A stretch of 11,005 nucleotides of DNA, taken from Gemmatimonadota bacterium (lineage in GTDB: Bacteria > Gemmatimonadota > Gemmatimonadetes > Gemmatimonadales > GWC2-71-9). A program made the position numbers and the translations under genes. The DNA is taken from the NCBI GenBank assembly GCA_003221985.1, contig QHUQ01000196.1, positions 1 through 11,005 of the forward strand, in the 5' to 3' direction. Each line of letters starts with the position of its first letter. The first letter of the stretch is position 1. Positions 1-6,043 of this stretch are shown here, piece by piece. The notes under the pieces were generated by a model, which was given only the letters and a program-made list of their open reading frames with translations, ran no database searches and was not told the origin of the DNA.

Positions 1-116
1 GCCGCGATGATGCCGTCGATGGTGCTCACATCTTCAGGACGCGGCAGGGGCATCTGGGCAGCGGCGATCGAGGCAAACGAGCCCAGCAGCATCGTCACAG
101 CAACGGTCAGTCTCAT
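1..116 (-). CDS. Secreted NTF2/SnoaL-like protein, N-terminal fragment
   Basis: Only the first 38 or so residues lie in the window; the gene runs off the left edge. The start ATG (116-114) shares four bases (ATGA) with the stop of the DinB gene upstream, so translation is probably coupled. The N-terminus MRLTVAVTMLLGSFASIAAA reads as a Sec signal peptide with a likely cleavage near Ala20. After it comes a short stretch, EDVSTIDGIIAA, which resembles the opening helix of secreted NTF2-fold (SnoaL-like) proteins. Members of that fold are small alpha+beta cone-shaped proteins with varied roles, so no reaction can be assigned. The signal peptide is visible directly; the family call rests on about a dozen residues and is tentative. 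It is the last gene seen of the minus-strand run that begins at 2610. Confidence 0.6.
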   Translation of the reverse strand, partial: MRLTVAVTMLLGSFASIAAAQMPLPRPEDVSTIDGIIA

Positions 117-655
117 GATCGTGGAACCTCGTGGTCAGTCAGTACGGGGAGGAACGGTACCCACGGGCCAACCTCGGCGCGGTACTGTTTGGCCATGACG
201 CGCGCAACCTGCGCGATGTGCCCCAGGTCGTGGACGACCCACGCGGCCAGCAATTGCCGCAGCGTGACTGGGCCCAGGCCGGGATGCTCACCGCGGAGGC
301 TGAGCTGGGCGTCGGTCAGCTGCCACGACGCGAGGACTCGAAGATTCTCGGCGCGCAACCGGGCAAACTCGTCGAGCAGGGAATCGAGCGTGCGGTTCGC
401 GTTGCGGGCGCGGTGGCGGAAGCGATCGTACGGCTCGAAGCGGCGGTTCCCGCCCTGCGCCAGGATAATGCGGGCGCGAGGCATCCAATCGGTTTCCTCA
501 CCGTCGATCAAATGCCCGATGTTGTCGAACGGGCTGAACGTGTCCGGCCCTTCCGTGCCGCGAGCCCATTCCGTGCCGACCGCGAGCAGCAGCGCCCGCA
601 GCGTCGCGGGGGTCCGCTCCAACACGTCCATCGATTGCTGGAGATCGAACTCCAT
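113..655 (-). CDS. DinB-family metal-binding four-helix protein
   Basis: This 180-residue protein has the length and layout of the DinB/YfiT-like four-helix bundle family. Known members bind a divalent metal through three histidines and include thiol transferases; many have no known substrate. The expected triad is visible as His48 (in NIGHLI), His142 and His146 (in VVHDLGHI). There is no signal peptide, so it is probably cytoplasmic. I chose the ATG at 655 because it begins MEFDLQQSMDVLERTPATL, the usual first helix, and because it overlaps the stop of the preceding gene by one base (TGATG). The same frame stays open to 1054, but that extension is arginine-rich, unlike the family, and overlaps another gene. 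At its 3' end it overlaps the NTF2-like gene by four bases. The fold is fairly sure; the substrate is unknown. Confidence 0.88.
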   Translation of the reverse strand: MEFDLQQSMDVLERTPATLRALLLAVGTEWARGTEGPDTFSPFDNIGHLIDGEETDWMPRARIILAQGGNRRFEPYDRFRHRARNANRTLDSLLDEFARLRAENLRVLASWQLTDAQLSLRGEHPGLGPVTLRQLLAAWVVHDLGHIAQVARVMAKQYRAEVGPWVPFLPVLTDHEVPRS

Positions 656-1008
656 CAGGGCGACACCGTCCCCTCCCAGTGTAATCGATGCGCGATGCGG
701 TGGATGACCGGCGCCAGTAAGAGGCCTGCGACGCCGAGAAACAAACCACCGGCATAGAGGGCATAGAACCCCGCGAACAGCTTCCCTCCGTTCGTTTGGG
801 GAGCGTTCACGGGACCCATTCCGCCGAGCAGCATCGCCGTATTCAGGAAGGCATCGCGCCAGGGAAGCCGTTCGTAGTGTTCGTAGCCCCACATGCCGAC
901 CAGCAGCGAGAAACCAACCGACACCAGGGCCACGCCCAAGTGATTCGCCATGCGCCGCGCGAAGCGCCTTGGCGACAGCGGTGGGGTGCGACGGCTCTCG
1001 TACATCAT
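655..1008 (-). CDS. Small two-helix membrane protein resembling a degenerate ion channel
   Basis: A 117-residue protein with a basic N-terminus (residues 1-21) followed by a first membrane helix (about 22-41). Next is a short amphipathic segment (52-61) leading into LGGMGP, and then a second membrane helix (about 76-103). The order helix, pore-like segment, helix, including GKLFAGFYALYAGGLFL at the start of the second helix, resembles two-helix potassium channels. However, the TVGYG-type filter is absent and GGMGP sits in its place. It ends in a basic tail with several histidines. The start is the first of two adjacent ATGs (1008 and 1005); no clear ribosome site precedes it, so coupling to the small gene ending at 1017 is plausible. 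Its stop overlaps the DinB start. I infer the channel likeness from layout only; function is unknown. Confidence 0.75.
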   Translation of the reverse strand: MMYESRRTPPLSPRRFARRMANHLGVALVSVGFSLLVGMWGYEHYERLPWRDAFLNTAMLLGGMGPVNAPQTNGGKLFAGFYALYAGGLFLGVAGLLLAPVIHRIAHRLHWEGTVSP

Positions 1009-1016
1009 GTGTCGGG

Positions 1017-1160
1017 CTAGCCGCGGCTCGGCGTCGTGGGTGGCTCGGGATCACGCGGAATTCGGGCAGGCTCCCACGGCTCGGGCGGCCGTGGCTTGGG
1101 TGGCTCCGGCAGCTTCACCGGCCCCGGGTCCTTCTTCTTCCAGAGCGGAGGCAATTCCAT
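1017..1160 (-). CDS. Proline-rich microprotein, 47 residues
   Basis: This short gene begins at an ATG preceded by a good ribosome-binding site (AGGAGAGATC just before the start, 1161-1170) and ends with TAG at 1019-1017. The product has 17 prolines in 47 residues, with four Pro-Pro pairs, and begins MELPPLWKKKDPGPVKLPEP. It has no signal peptide or membrane helix and should be an extended, cytoplasmic, unfolded chain. It fits between the DUF1801 gene (stop at 1173) and the membrane protein gene (start at 1008), with gaps of 12 and 8 bases, so it belongs to the same transcript. The clean ribosome site and the fit in the operon support it being translated; no family is recognised. A role as a linker or partner of the adjacent membrane protein would be speculation. 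Confidence 0.65.
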   Translation of the reverse strand: MELPPLWKKKDPGPVKLPEPPKPRPPEPWEPARIPRDPEPPTTPSRG

Positions 1161-1172
1161 GATCTCTCCTTC

Positions 1173-1520
1173 TTACTGTGGTCGCATTTCGGCGAGGCGG
1201 GCTTTCACGAGCTTCCTGACGAGCCCGACCGGTATTGGTTTCGCGAACGGGAATCGCACCGTGCCCTTCGACGTCTCGTATCCCGCGAGGTCCTTGGCGA
1301 GCGCGCGTCGGATCGGCGTGGTCATCGGGTACATGCTGCAATGATTCTTGAACGCGGCGTACCACACCAACGGACGTCCGTCGATGCGGAACGCGGGGAT
1401 CCCGTAGCTGAACGCCTCTTTGGCGGAAGGAGCGGCGGATTTGATCGCCGCACGCAGCCGCGTCAATGCTTGGCGCGACTTCAGCGGCACGGCGGCGAAA
1501 TAGGCCGCGACCGGCGTCAT
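1173..1520 (-). CDS. DUF1801 / YdhG-like small protein
   Basis: A 115-residue cytoplasmic protein of the DUF1801 (YdhG-like) family. The hallmark block is clear: FSYGIPAFRIDGRPLVWYAA followed by FKNHCSMYP (residues 37-65), then a second block KGTVRFPFAKPIP (85-97) and a basic C-terminal helix. Some relatives, such as Bacillus YdhG/FrataxinBsu, have been described as iron chaperones; most are uncharacterised, so no function is claimed here. The ATG at 1520 is preceded by GGGGAAG within the end of the oxidoreductase gene, and only four bases separate the two genes, so they are co-transcribed. Length and motif order are normal for the family. Confidence 0.88.
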   Translation of the reverse strand: MTPVAAYFAAVPLKSRQALTRLRAAIKSAAPSAKEAFSYGIPAFRIDGRPLVWYAAFKNHCSMYPMTTPIRRALAKDLAGYETSKGTVRFPFAKPIPVGLVRKLVKARLAEMRPQ

Positions 1521-1524
1521 GATC

Positions 1525-2610
1525 TCACTTCCCCTTCCACAGGTCGATAGGCTTTGCTACCCCTTTCGGCCGGAACGGCAGCGCGACCTTACGGCCCTCG
1601 CCCGCCGAAGCATACGCGGCGTACAAAACTTCCTGCACCACCCGCCCCGTCTCCCCATCGGAGATCGGCGTCTCTGTGCCGCGCACGCATCGCGCGAAGT
1701 GCCGCATCTCCTGCGGGAAGCCGTAATTCCAGTGCTCCTCGAACACCGGATAGCTCCAGCCCTTGGTCGATGCGGCTTTCTCGACGGCGTAGCCGAATCC
1801 GACTTCCGAATATGTCGGTAGCGCGTTGCCCATGAGCATGTCGGCGTAGGTCTGGCCCTTGTCGCCGAAGACTTCGATGCAGTCGTCCATCCCGCCAGGC
1901 CGGTTCCAGCTGCTCTCCACCATGCCGACGGCGCCATTCGCGAACTCGATGATCGTGACCGCTTCGTCCTCCCCCTGCGTGCGGTCGCCGTGGACCTGGG
2001 TCGCCATGTGCGCATAAACGCTCGTGACTTTCGGTTTTCCGAGAAACCACCAGCAGAAGGCGATGCCGTGGCAGCCCAGATCCATGACCGCGCCACCGCC
2101 GGACTGCGTGACGTCCCAGAACCAGTCGGAATGCGGGCCGGAATGTTTCTCTCCCTGTTTCACCAGGTGCACCCTGCCGAACGCCCCTTCGTCAGCCATC
2201 TGCTTCGCCTTCACGTATTTCGGCGCAAAGAAAAGCTCCTCGGCGTAGAGCAGCAACACGCCCGCCTGGCGACATGCGTCGATCATCGCGTCCGCTTCCT
2301 CGAGGGTCATGCAGAGCGGCTTTTCGCAGACGACGTGCTTGCCGGCCTTGGCGGCAGCGATCGAGATCTCCGCGTGCAGCCGGTTCGGCGCCGTGATCGA
2401 GATCAGCTCGACTTCCGGGTTGCGCAGCAGCTCGTGGTACTCGGTGTAAGCGTGGGCGATGCCGTGTCGTTTGGCAAAGGCGGCGGCGTTGCCTTTCGTC
2501 GGCGAGGCGACGGCGACGAGCTGAGCCTCCTCCGGCACCGCTTTCACGGCTGCGGCAATACAGTCCGCCTGAAATCGCGATCCGATAATGCCCACTTTGA
2601 CCTTGGTCAT
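1525..2610 (-). CDS. Gfo/Idh/MocA-family NAD(P)-dependent oxidoreductase
   Basis: This 361-residue protein is a standard-length member of the glucose-fructose oxidoreductase / inositol dehydrogenase / MocA family, which oxidises or reduces sugars and cyclitols with NAD(P). The N-terminal Rossmann fold shows a variant glycine motif (VKVGIIGSRFQA, residues 4-15). The conserved EKP motif lies at 96-98 in HVVCEKPLCMT. The catalytic-region motif GGGAVMDLGCHGI follows at 171-183, with Asp177 and His181 the expected active-site residues. The C-terminal part is the usual substrate and oligomer domain. There is no signal peptide. The start ATG at 2610 has no Shine-Dalgarno sequence but lies six bases below a TAGAAT element, so the mRNA may be leaderless. 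It heads the minus-strand run reaching the left edge. The substrate cannot be read from sequence; the family call is firm. Confidence 0.95.
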   Translation of the reverse strand: MTKVKVGIIGSRFQADCIAAAVKAVPEEAQLVAVASPTKGNAAAFAKRHGIAHAYTEYHELLRNPEVELISITAPNRLHAEISIAAAKAGKHVVCEKPLCMTLEEADAMIDACRQAGVLLLYAEELFFAPKYVKAKQMADEGAFGRVHLVKQGEKHSGPHSDWFWDVTQSGGGAVMDLGCHGIAFCWWFLGKPKVTSVYAHMATQVHGDRTQGEDEAVTIIEFANGAVGMVESSWNRPGGMDDCIEVFGDKGQTYADMLMGNALPTYSEVGFGYAVEKAASTKGWSYPVFEEHWNYGFPQEMRHFARCVRGTETPISDGETGRVVQEVLYAAYASAGEGRKVALPFRPKGVAKPIDLWKGK

Positions 2611-2673
2611 GACGGCATTCTATCGCAGCAAAACGTTCTTGGTAACGTTTGACTGACTGGCGGCATTTGTCCT
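2611..2673. promoter_or_regulatory. Divergent intergenic region with leaderless-type promoter for the oxidoreductase run
   Basis: This 63-base gap separates the oxidoreductase (minus) from the sigma factor (plus). Read on the minus strand it holds TTACCA (2645-2640), a 17-base spacer and TAGAAT (2622-2617), a plausible housekeeping -35/-10 pair. Only six bases (2616-2611) separate the -10 from the ATG, which places the transcript start at or next to the start codon. With no ribosome-binding site present, this suggests a leaderless message. No equally good promoter is visible for the plus-strand sigma gene, which also lacks a Shine-Dalgarno sequence. The promoter is inferred by eye. Confidence 0.45.
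2631..2650. promoter_or_regulatory. Candidate operator: inverted repeat AAACGTT-N6-AACGTTT
   Basis: Two perfect 7-bp arms, AAACGTT (2631-2637) and AACGTTT (2644-2650), flank the six bases CTTGGT. Each arm contains the self-complementary core AACGTT, and the two cores are centred 12 bases apart. LacI-type repressors commonly bind palindromes with a central CG in an AT-flanked core, so a regulator of that kind is possible; no such gene lies in the window. The repeat covers the -35 and spacer of the minus-strand promoter, where bound protein would block transcription. The symmetry is seen directly; the operator role is inference. Confidence 0.4.
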
Positions 2674-3198
2674 ATGAGCATGACCATCCCAGCAGTGAGA
2701 CCGTCGAGCCTCCCGCGCGTGGATGCCCAGGCGCTAGGCACGTTGTACGACACGTACGCGCGCCAACTCTTTCGCCTCGCCTATCGGCTGCTCGGAACGC
2801 GCGAAGATGCGGAGGATGTGGTGCACGACGTGTTCGTGGGGCTCCCGGAAGCGTTGGCGCATTACGAGGAACGCGGCCGTCTCGACGCCTGGCTGCGACG
2901 GGTGACGGTGCGGGTGGCGTTGATGCGCCAGCGCACTCGCGAACGGCGCCGCGAGATATCACTCCACAGCGCCGCGGATATCCCGACTCCCCCAGGGCTT
3001 ACGCCGGAACAGATGGCGCTGCGCGCGGCCGTGAACGCGCTTCCCGGAGCGCTGCGCAGCGTGCTCGTACTCAAGGAAATGGAAGGGTATAGCCATGCCG
3101 AAATCGCGGCGCTGCTCGGCATCAGCGCGGTGACGTCGCGAGTTCGACTGTATCGCGCGATCAAACGCGTGCGCCAGCGATTGGAGGATCGCCCATGA
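2674..3198 (+). CDS. ECF-type RNA polymerase sigma factor
   Basis: A 174-residue sigma-70 family protein of the short extracytoplasmic-function type, with regions 2 and 4 only. Region 2 covers about residues 20-90 and contains RLAYRLLGTREDAEDVVHDV, the polymerase-binding and -10 recognition part. Region 4 (about 115-170) contains YSHAEIAALLGISAVTSRV, the helix-turn-helix that reads the -35 element. The linker between them is proline-rich (103-111). I chose the ATG at 2674; a second in-frame ATG at 2680 is equally possible, and neither has a Shine-Dalgarno sequence. The stop overlaps the next start by four bases (ATGA at 3195-3198), a common arrangement for a sigma factor and its membrane partner. 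The family is certain; the ECF subgroup and regulon are not known. Confidence 0.94.
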   Translation: MSMTIPAVRPSSLPRVDAQALGTLYDTYARQLFRLAYRLLGTREDAEDVVHDVFVGLPEALAHYEERGRLDAWLRRVTVRVALMRQRTRERRREISLHSAADIPTPPGLTPEQMALRAAVNALPGALRSVLVLKEMEGYSHAEIAALLGISAVTSRVRLYRAIKRVRQRLEDRP

Positions 3199-4160
3199 CG
3201 ACGGACTTCCGAGTGAAGCTGCAGGAACTGCCGGCCCCCGAACCGCGGGTCGAGCTGCGTGAGCGGATTCTCGCCAGCCGGGCGACGGGAGCGCGTGTGG
3301 TCCTGCCGACGGATCGCCGTGCATCGCGCCTGACGGCGCCGAGGGCGATCGCCGCGACGATTGTGCTGACGATGCTCACATGGGGTGTCTACAGCGTGTT
3401 TGTCGGCCGTGAGGAGGGAAATCCGTCAGGTGCGGCGGTCTTCGCCGGCAGCCTGCTGTGGCCGACGCCGGCACTGGGTCAGGAAGTCGGGACGTCGGAT
3501 ACTGTGGGCCGCGCCCGCTATCCGCTGCTCGACCGTGTGCCGTCGCGAGCATTGCAATCAGGCTCCTGGAGCTACCGGGCAACGATGACGACGGACGGCC
3601 TGGTGACCACGGAGCAAGGCGTCCGGACGTTTTCCATCGCGCCGACGACGGTCCACGGGATCCCGGCACTGGCGATCGTCACGTACGGGACCGGACGCTA
3701 CGCCCCGGAGGGGTTCACCGACTCCCTGGTCGTGAGTCGAGATTCACTGCGTCTGCTACGTCGCACGAAACGCTATGGGCGCTATCCCGGCGGGATAGAC
3801 TTCCCTGCCGAGCCACCGCGGTACCTGTCGTGGCGGGATGCCGACATCAACTGGGTCGGCTCGGTGTATCGCGCGCTGTTTCAGCTGACGCCGCTCAACG
3901 GCTCGTGGCGCGGCAGCGTCTACGTACCGTGGATCACATACCCCAACCGCGTGCGCGCACTCGCGATCGACCTCCGGGTCACCGGCGGTGAGCGTGTCAC
4001 GTCGCCCGCGGGCACGTACGACACCTGGGTCGTCAGCGTGCGCTTCCGCAACGATGAAGCGCGGGTCTACGTCAGCAAGGATGGCGGGTTGGTCGTCAAG
4101 ATCGCCATGCCGATGGGCGAGGATGCTGTCTGGGAGCAGGTGCTGGCCGGAGGGTCATAA
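3195..4160 (+). CDS. Single-pass membrane protein with exported DUF3108-like domain; candidate anti-sigma factor
   Basis: A 321-residue protein coupled to the sigma factor by an ATGA overlap. A short cytoplasmic segment (1-50) has a helix rich in Glu and Arg (18-30). One membrane helix follows (about 51-70), then an exported region of about 250 residues rich in beta strands. The C-terminal part has the pattern PAGTYDTWVV (271-280) then VYVSKDGGLVVKI (291-303), which resembles DUF3108-type domains that sit in the periplasm. The topology and coupling fit an anti-sigma factor that senses something outside the membrane. It lacks the HxxxCxxC zinc motif of the common ZAS anti-sigma family, so the inhibition role is inferred from position only. 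A second hydrophobic stretch near 82-95 could be an extra membrane contact. It ends seven bases from a convergent gene. Confidence 0.72.
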   Translation: MTTDFRVKLQELPAPEPRVELRERILASRATGARVVLPTDRRASRLTAPRAIAATIVLTMLTWGVYSVFVGREEGNPSGAAVFAGSLLWPTPALGQEVGTSDTVGRARYPLLDRVPSRALQSGSWSYRATMTTDGLVTTEQGVRTFSIAPTTVHGIPALAIVTYGTGRYAPEGFTDSLVVSRDSLRLLRRTKRYGRYPGGIDFPAEPPRYLSWRDADINWVGSVYRALFQLTPLNGSWRGSVYVPWITYPNRVRALAIDLRVTGGERVTSPAGTYDTWVVSVRFRNDEARVYVSKDGGLVVKIAMPMGEDAVWEQVLAGGS

Positions 4161-4164
4161 CCCT
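4151..4164. terminator. Small inverted repeat at the convergent gene ends
   Basis: AGGGT (4151-4155) and ACCCT (4160-4164) are perfect 5-bp arms around a CATA loop. The repeat spans the TAA of the plus-strand membrane protein and lies in the seven-base gap before the stop of the converging minus-strand gene. It could form a short hairpin in either transcript. There is no T tract on either side and the stem is short, so an intrinsic terminator is only weakly supported; it may be chance. Confidence 0.25.
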
Positions 4165-4167
4165 GCT

Positions 4168-4530
4168 TCATCGCCGTAGCGCGATCAATACGAAGATCAG
4201 GATGATCAGCCACGATACCAAGGGAACGATGAGGAACGGAGCGGCCAGCTTCGCCGGAGGGGATATCAGCACGGCGTTCACGTAGACCGCCAACGAGGCC
4301 CCGGCGACAATGAGCATCACCGTGTGCAGCCCCGTTTGTGCGCCGGCGGGCCAGCGCGTCGACATTCTGTTCGCCAACGCCAGGCCGACGAACGGCGAGA
4401 GCACCCAAATCACGAAGAGGATCAGCAGCACGCCGGAGCTGTTGCGGCGACCGCCGTACAGGATCAGCACCACGGAGGCCAGTGCCGCGATCACCACGGC
4501 GGCGCGCGCCGCTCCCCTCAAGCGGCCCAT
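4168..4530 (-). CDS. Four-helix hypothetical membrane protein
   Basis: A 120-residue, very hydrophobic protein with four predicted membrane helices at about 7-25, 32-54, 67-88 and 95-116, a basic N-terminus (MGRLRGAARAA) and a short basic end (ALRR). No family is recognised and no catalytic or binding motif is visible. I chose the ATG at 4530 because it overlaps the stop of the lipoprotein gene by one base (TGATG); a TTG one codon upstream (4533) would give a four-base overlap instead. It is the last gene of the minus-strand run that starts at 8466. Coupling to the lipoprotein upstream suggests the two may act together at the envelope, but that is inference. Confidence 0.7.
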   Translation of the reverse strand: MGRLRGAARAAVVIAALASVVLILYGGRRNSSGVLLILFVIWVLSPFVGLALANRMSTRWPAGAQTGLHTVMLIVAGASLAVYVNAVLISPPAKLAAPFLIVPLVSWLIILIFVLIALRR

Positions 4531-4991
4531 CAAAACGGCATTCTGGGCCCTAACTGCATGTCTTGCGGCGTCGGCGCGAGGGAGTCGGGGTTCGCCGGCA
4601 GCGTGAAGCGAACGTAGGTCCCATCGAACGTTCCAGGGAATCGCGGCATGCGCGTAGTGTCCGGTATCAGCACAAAGTCATGGCCGGTCGACGTGTAGTC
4701 TCCCTCGATGAACGATTCCCAGTATGTGTAGCCGCCCCCTGAGGCAGAGCAGTTGTCAATGAAGTTGATGGACAGCTCGAATTGGTGAAACCGTCGCCCC
4801 AGGGCCATGATGGCATAGGTCATGAGCCGAGTGCACGCGGCGGTGGAATCGACGACCCGGGGAGGATCAAACGAGTGGGAATACGATGCGTCACCCGGAT
4901 CCAACACCGAAATGCCCGACGTCTCTCCCGAACATGACGCGGCAAAGAAACCAACGACGATCAGTGTGAGTTTTACCGGCGTGTGTCCCAT
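4530..4991 (-). CDS. Hypothetical lipoprotein
   Basis: A 153-residue exported protein with a lipoprotein signal: hydrophobic LTLIVVGFF then the lipobox AASC with the lipid-bearing Cys at residue 20. The mature part has three more cysteines or fewer, aromatic and Ser/Thr-rich patches and no recognised domain; it looks like a small beta-rich envelope protein. The start ATG at 4991 is preceded by AGGAG with seven bases of spacing, inside the end of the GH130 gene, and the two genes overlap by 19 bases. Its stop overlaps the next start. It is therefore firmly in the operon and probably sits on the periplasmic or outer membrane face. Function is unknown. Confidence 0.78.
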   Translation of the reverse strand: MGHTPVKLTLIVVGFFAASCSGETSGISVLDPGDASYSHSFDPPRVVDSTAACTRLMTYAIMALGRRFHQFELSINFIDNCSASGGGYTYWESFIEGDYTSTGHDFVLIPDTTRMPRFPGTFDGTYVRFTLPANPDSLAPTPQDMQLGPRMPF

Positions 4992-6043
4992 ACGGCGACT
5001 CCTACGCGCGAATCAGCGGTCCCATAGTAGAGATACCACCGTCCCTTGAACGGCACGAGGCCTTCGACGAACGTCGTACCCGCTGAATACTGACCGGTTC
5101 GCTCATAACTCTCGGTCGGACGGATGAACGGCGTGTCCAACCGCGCGATCAGCTTCAGCGGATTGCGGGCGTCAAACAACGCCTGGCCACCCGTGTACAC
5201 GCGCGCCGGCAGTGTCGAATCGCCGTACGTCCTGTCGTTCCCCGCGTTATAGAGCACGACGATGCCGTGAGCGGTGAGCAGCGCGGGCGGACCAGCTTCG
5301 ACCAGCCAGGAATCGAAATAGCCCGGACGCGGTGACAGCACTGTAACGAGCCGGCCATTGGCGTCTTCCAACGGGGTCCAGTCGATCAGGTTGTCGGACG
5401 TGGCGATATGCAAATCGGGCACGCCGAAATACATCCAGTACTTGCCGTTCACACGGGTTGCGATGATGCGATCGCCCTCGACTCGGCAGAGAATGGCGCC
5501 GGATTTGGACTCGAAGCGCAAATACTTGCCGCCGGCGGCGTGAGCAAACGCTGGTCCGTGCTTCGTCCACACGATGAGGTCGCGCGAGGTCGCTACGGCC
5601 AGCCGCGGCACGTCCCGGTTCCACTGCGTGTATGTCAGCACGTACATGCCGTCATTGGACTCGACGATGCGCGGATCCTCGACACCACCGGGCCACTCAT
5701 TCTGCCGCTGTGCATCGGTGTCAGGATAGAGCACGGGGGTGGCACGCCGCGTGAAGTGCAGACCGTCGCTGCTTTCGGCCAGGCCGAGTCGCGACGTGTG
5801 GCCACCGATCTGCCGCTCGCCGCTGGCATCCTCGGCTCGATAGAGGAGAAAGACCTTCCCGTCCTTTACGACAGCGGCCGGATTGAAAGTCGCGTATTCC
5901 TCCCACGACACCGCACTGTCGCTGATCGGCGAGTGGAAGTGAGCGGTTGGGTTGGGTGTGATGACGGGGTTTACGTCGGTCGGCTTCGTGAAGGGGCCGA
6001 ACATCCATGATTGCTGCACGAGAACCAGCGCAGCCCACATCAT
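4973..6043 (-). CDS. GH130-family glycosidase / glycoside phosphorylase-like protein
   Basis: A 356-residue five-bladed beta-propeller protein resembling glycoside hydrolase family 130, whose members phosphorolyse or hydrolyse beta-1,2- or beta-1,4-mannosides. Recognisable blocks are FNPAAVVKDGKVFLLYRAED (53-72), GGVEDPRIVE (119-128; Asp123 in the EDPR motif corresponds to the family's catalytic acid as I recall it), DSWLVEAGPPALL (244-256) and YYGTADSRVGVA (339-350). Whether phosphate-binding residues are present, and so phosphorylase or hydrolase, I cannot settle by eye. The N-terminus MMWAALVLVQQS is hydrophobic but short for a signal peptide; no earlier start codon exists in frame before a stop, so export is uncertain. 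The start overlaps the SMI1/KNR4 stop by four bases. No other polysaccharide-degrading genes or transporter lie in this operon. Confidence 0.85.
   Translation of the reverse strand: MMWAALVLVQQSWMFGPFTKPTDVNPVITPNPTAHFHSPISDSAVSWEEYATFNPAAVVKDGKVFLLYRAEDASGERQIGGHTSRLGLAESSDGLHFTRRATPVLYPDTDAQRQNEWPGGVEDPRIVESNDGMYVLTYTQWNRDVPRLAVATSRDLIVWTKHGPAFAHAAGGKYLRFESKSGAILCRVEGDRIIATRVNGKYWMYFGVPDLHIATSDNLIDWTPLEDANGRLVTVLSPRPGYFDSWLVEAGPPALLTAHGIVVLYNAGNDRTYGDSTLPARVYTGGQALFDARNPLKLIARLDTPFIRPTESYERTGQYSAGTTFVEGLVPFKGRWYLYYGTADSRVGVAVWDTRR

Noticed and set aside
656..1054. Upstream extension of the DinB frame to give a 313-residue protein
   Set aside because: The added part is Arg/Pro-rich without family features and overlaps the channel-like gene; the ATG at 655 matches the family start and couples to the previous stop.
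1990..2652. Plus-strand open frame of 220 residues
   Set aside because: Antisense to the Gfo/Idh/MocA gene, with no family signal.
2641..2672. ECF-type autoregulatory promoter (GGTAAC ... TGTCC) for the sigma factor
   Set aside because: The spacing of about 21 bases is too long for the usual ECF -35/-10 distance, and GGTAAC is explained as part of the palindrome.
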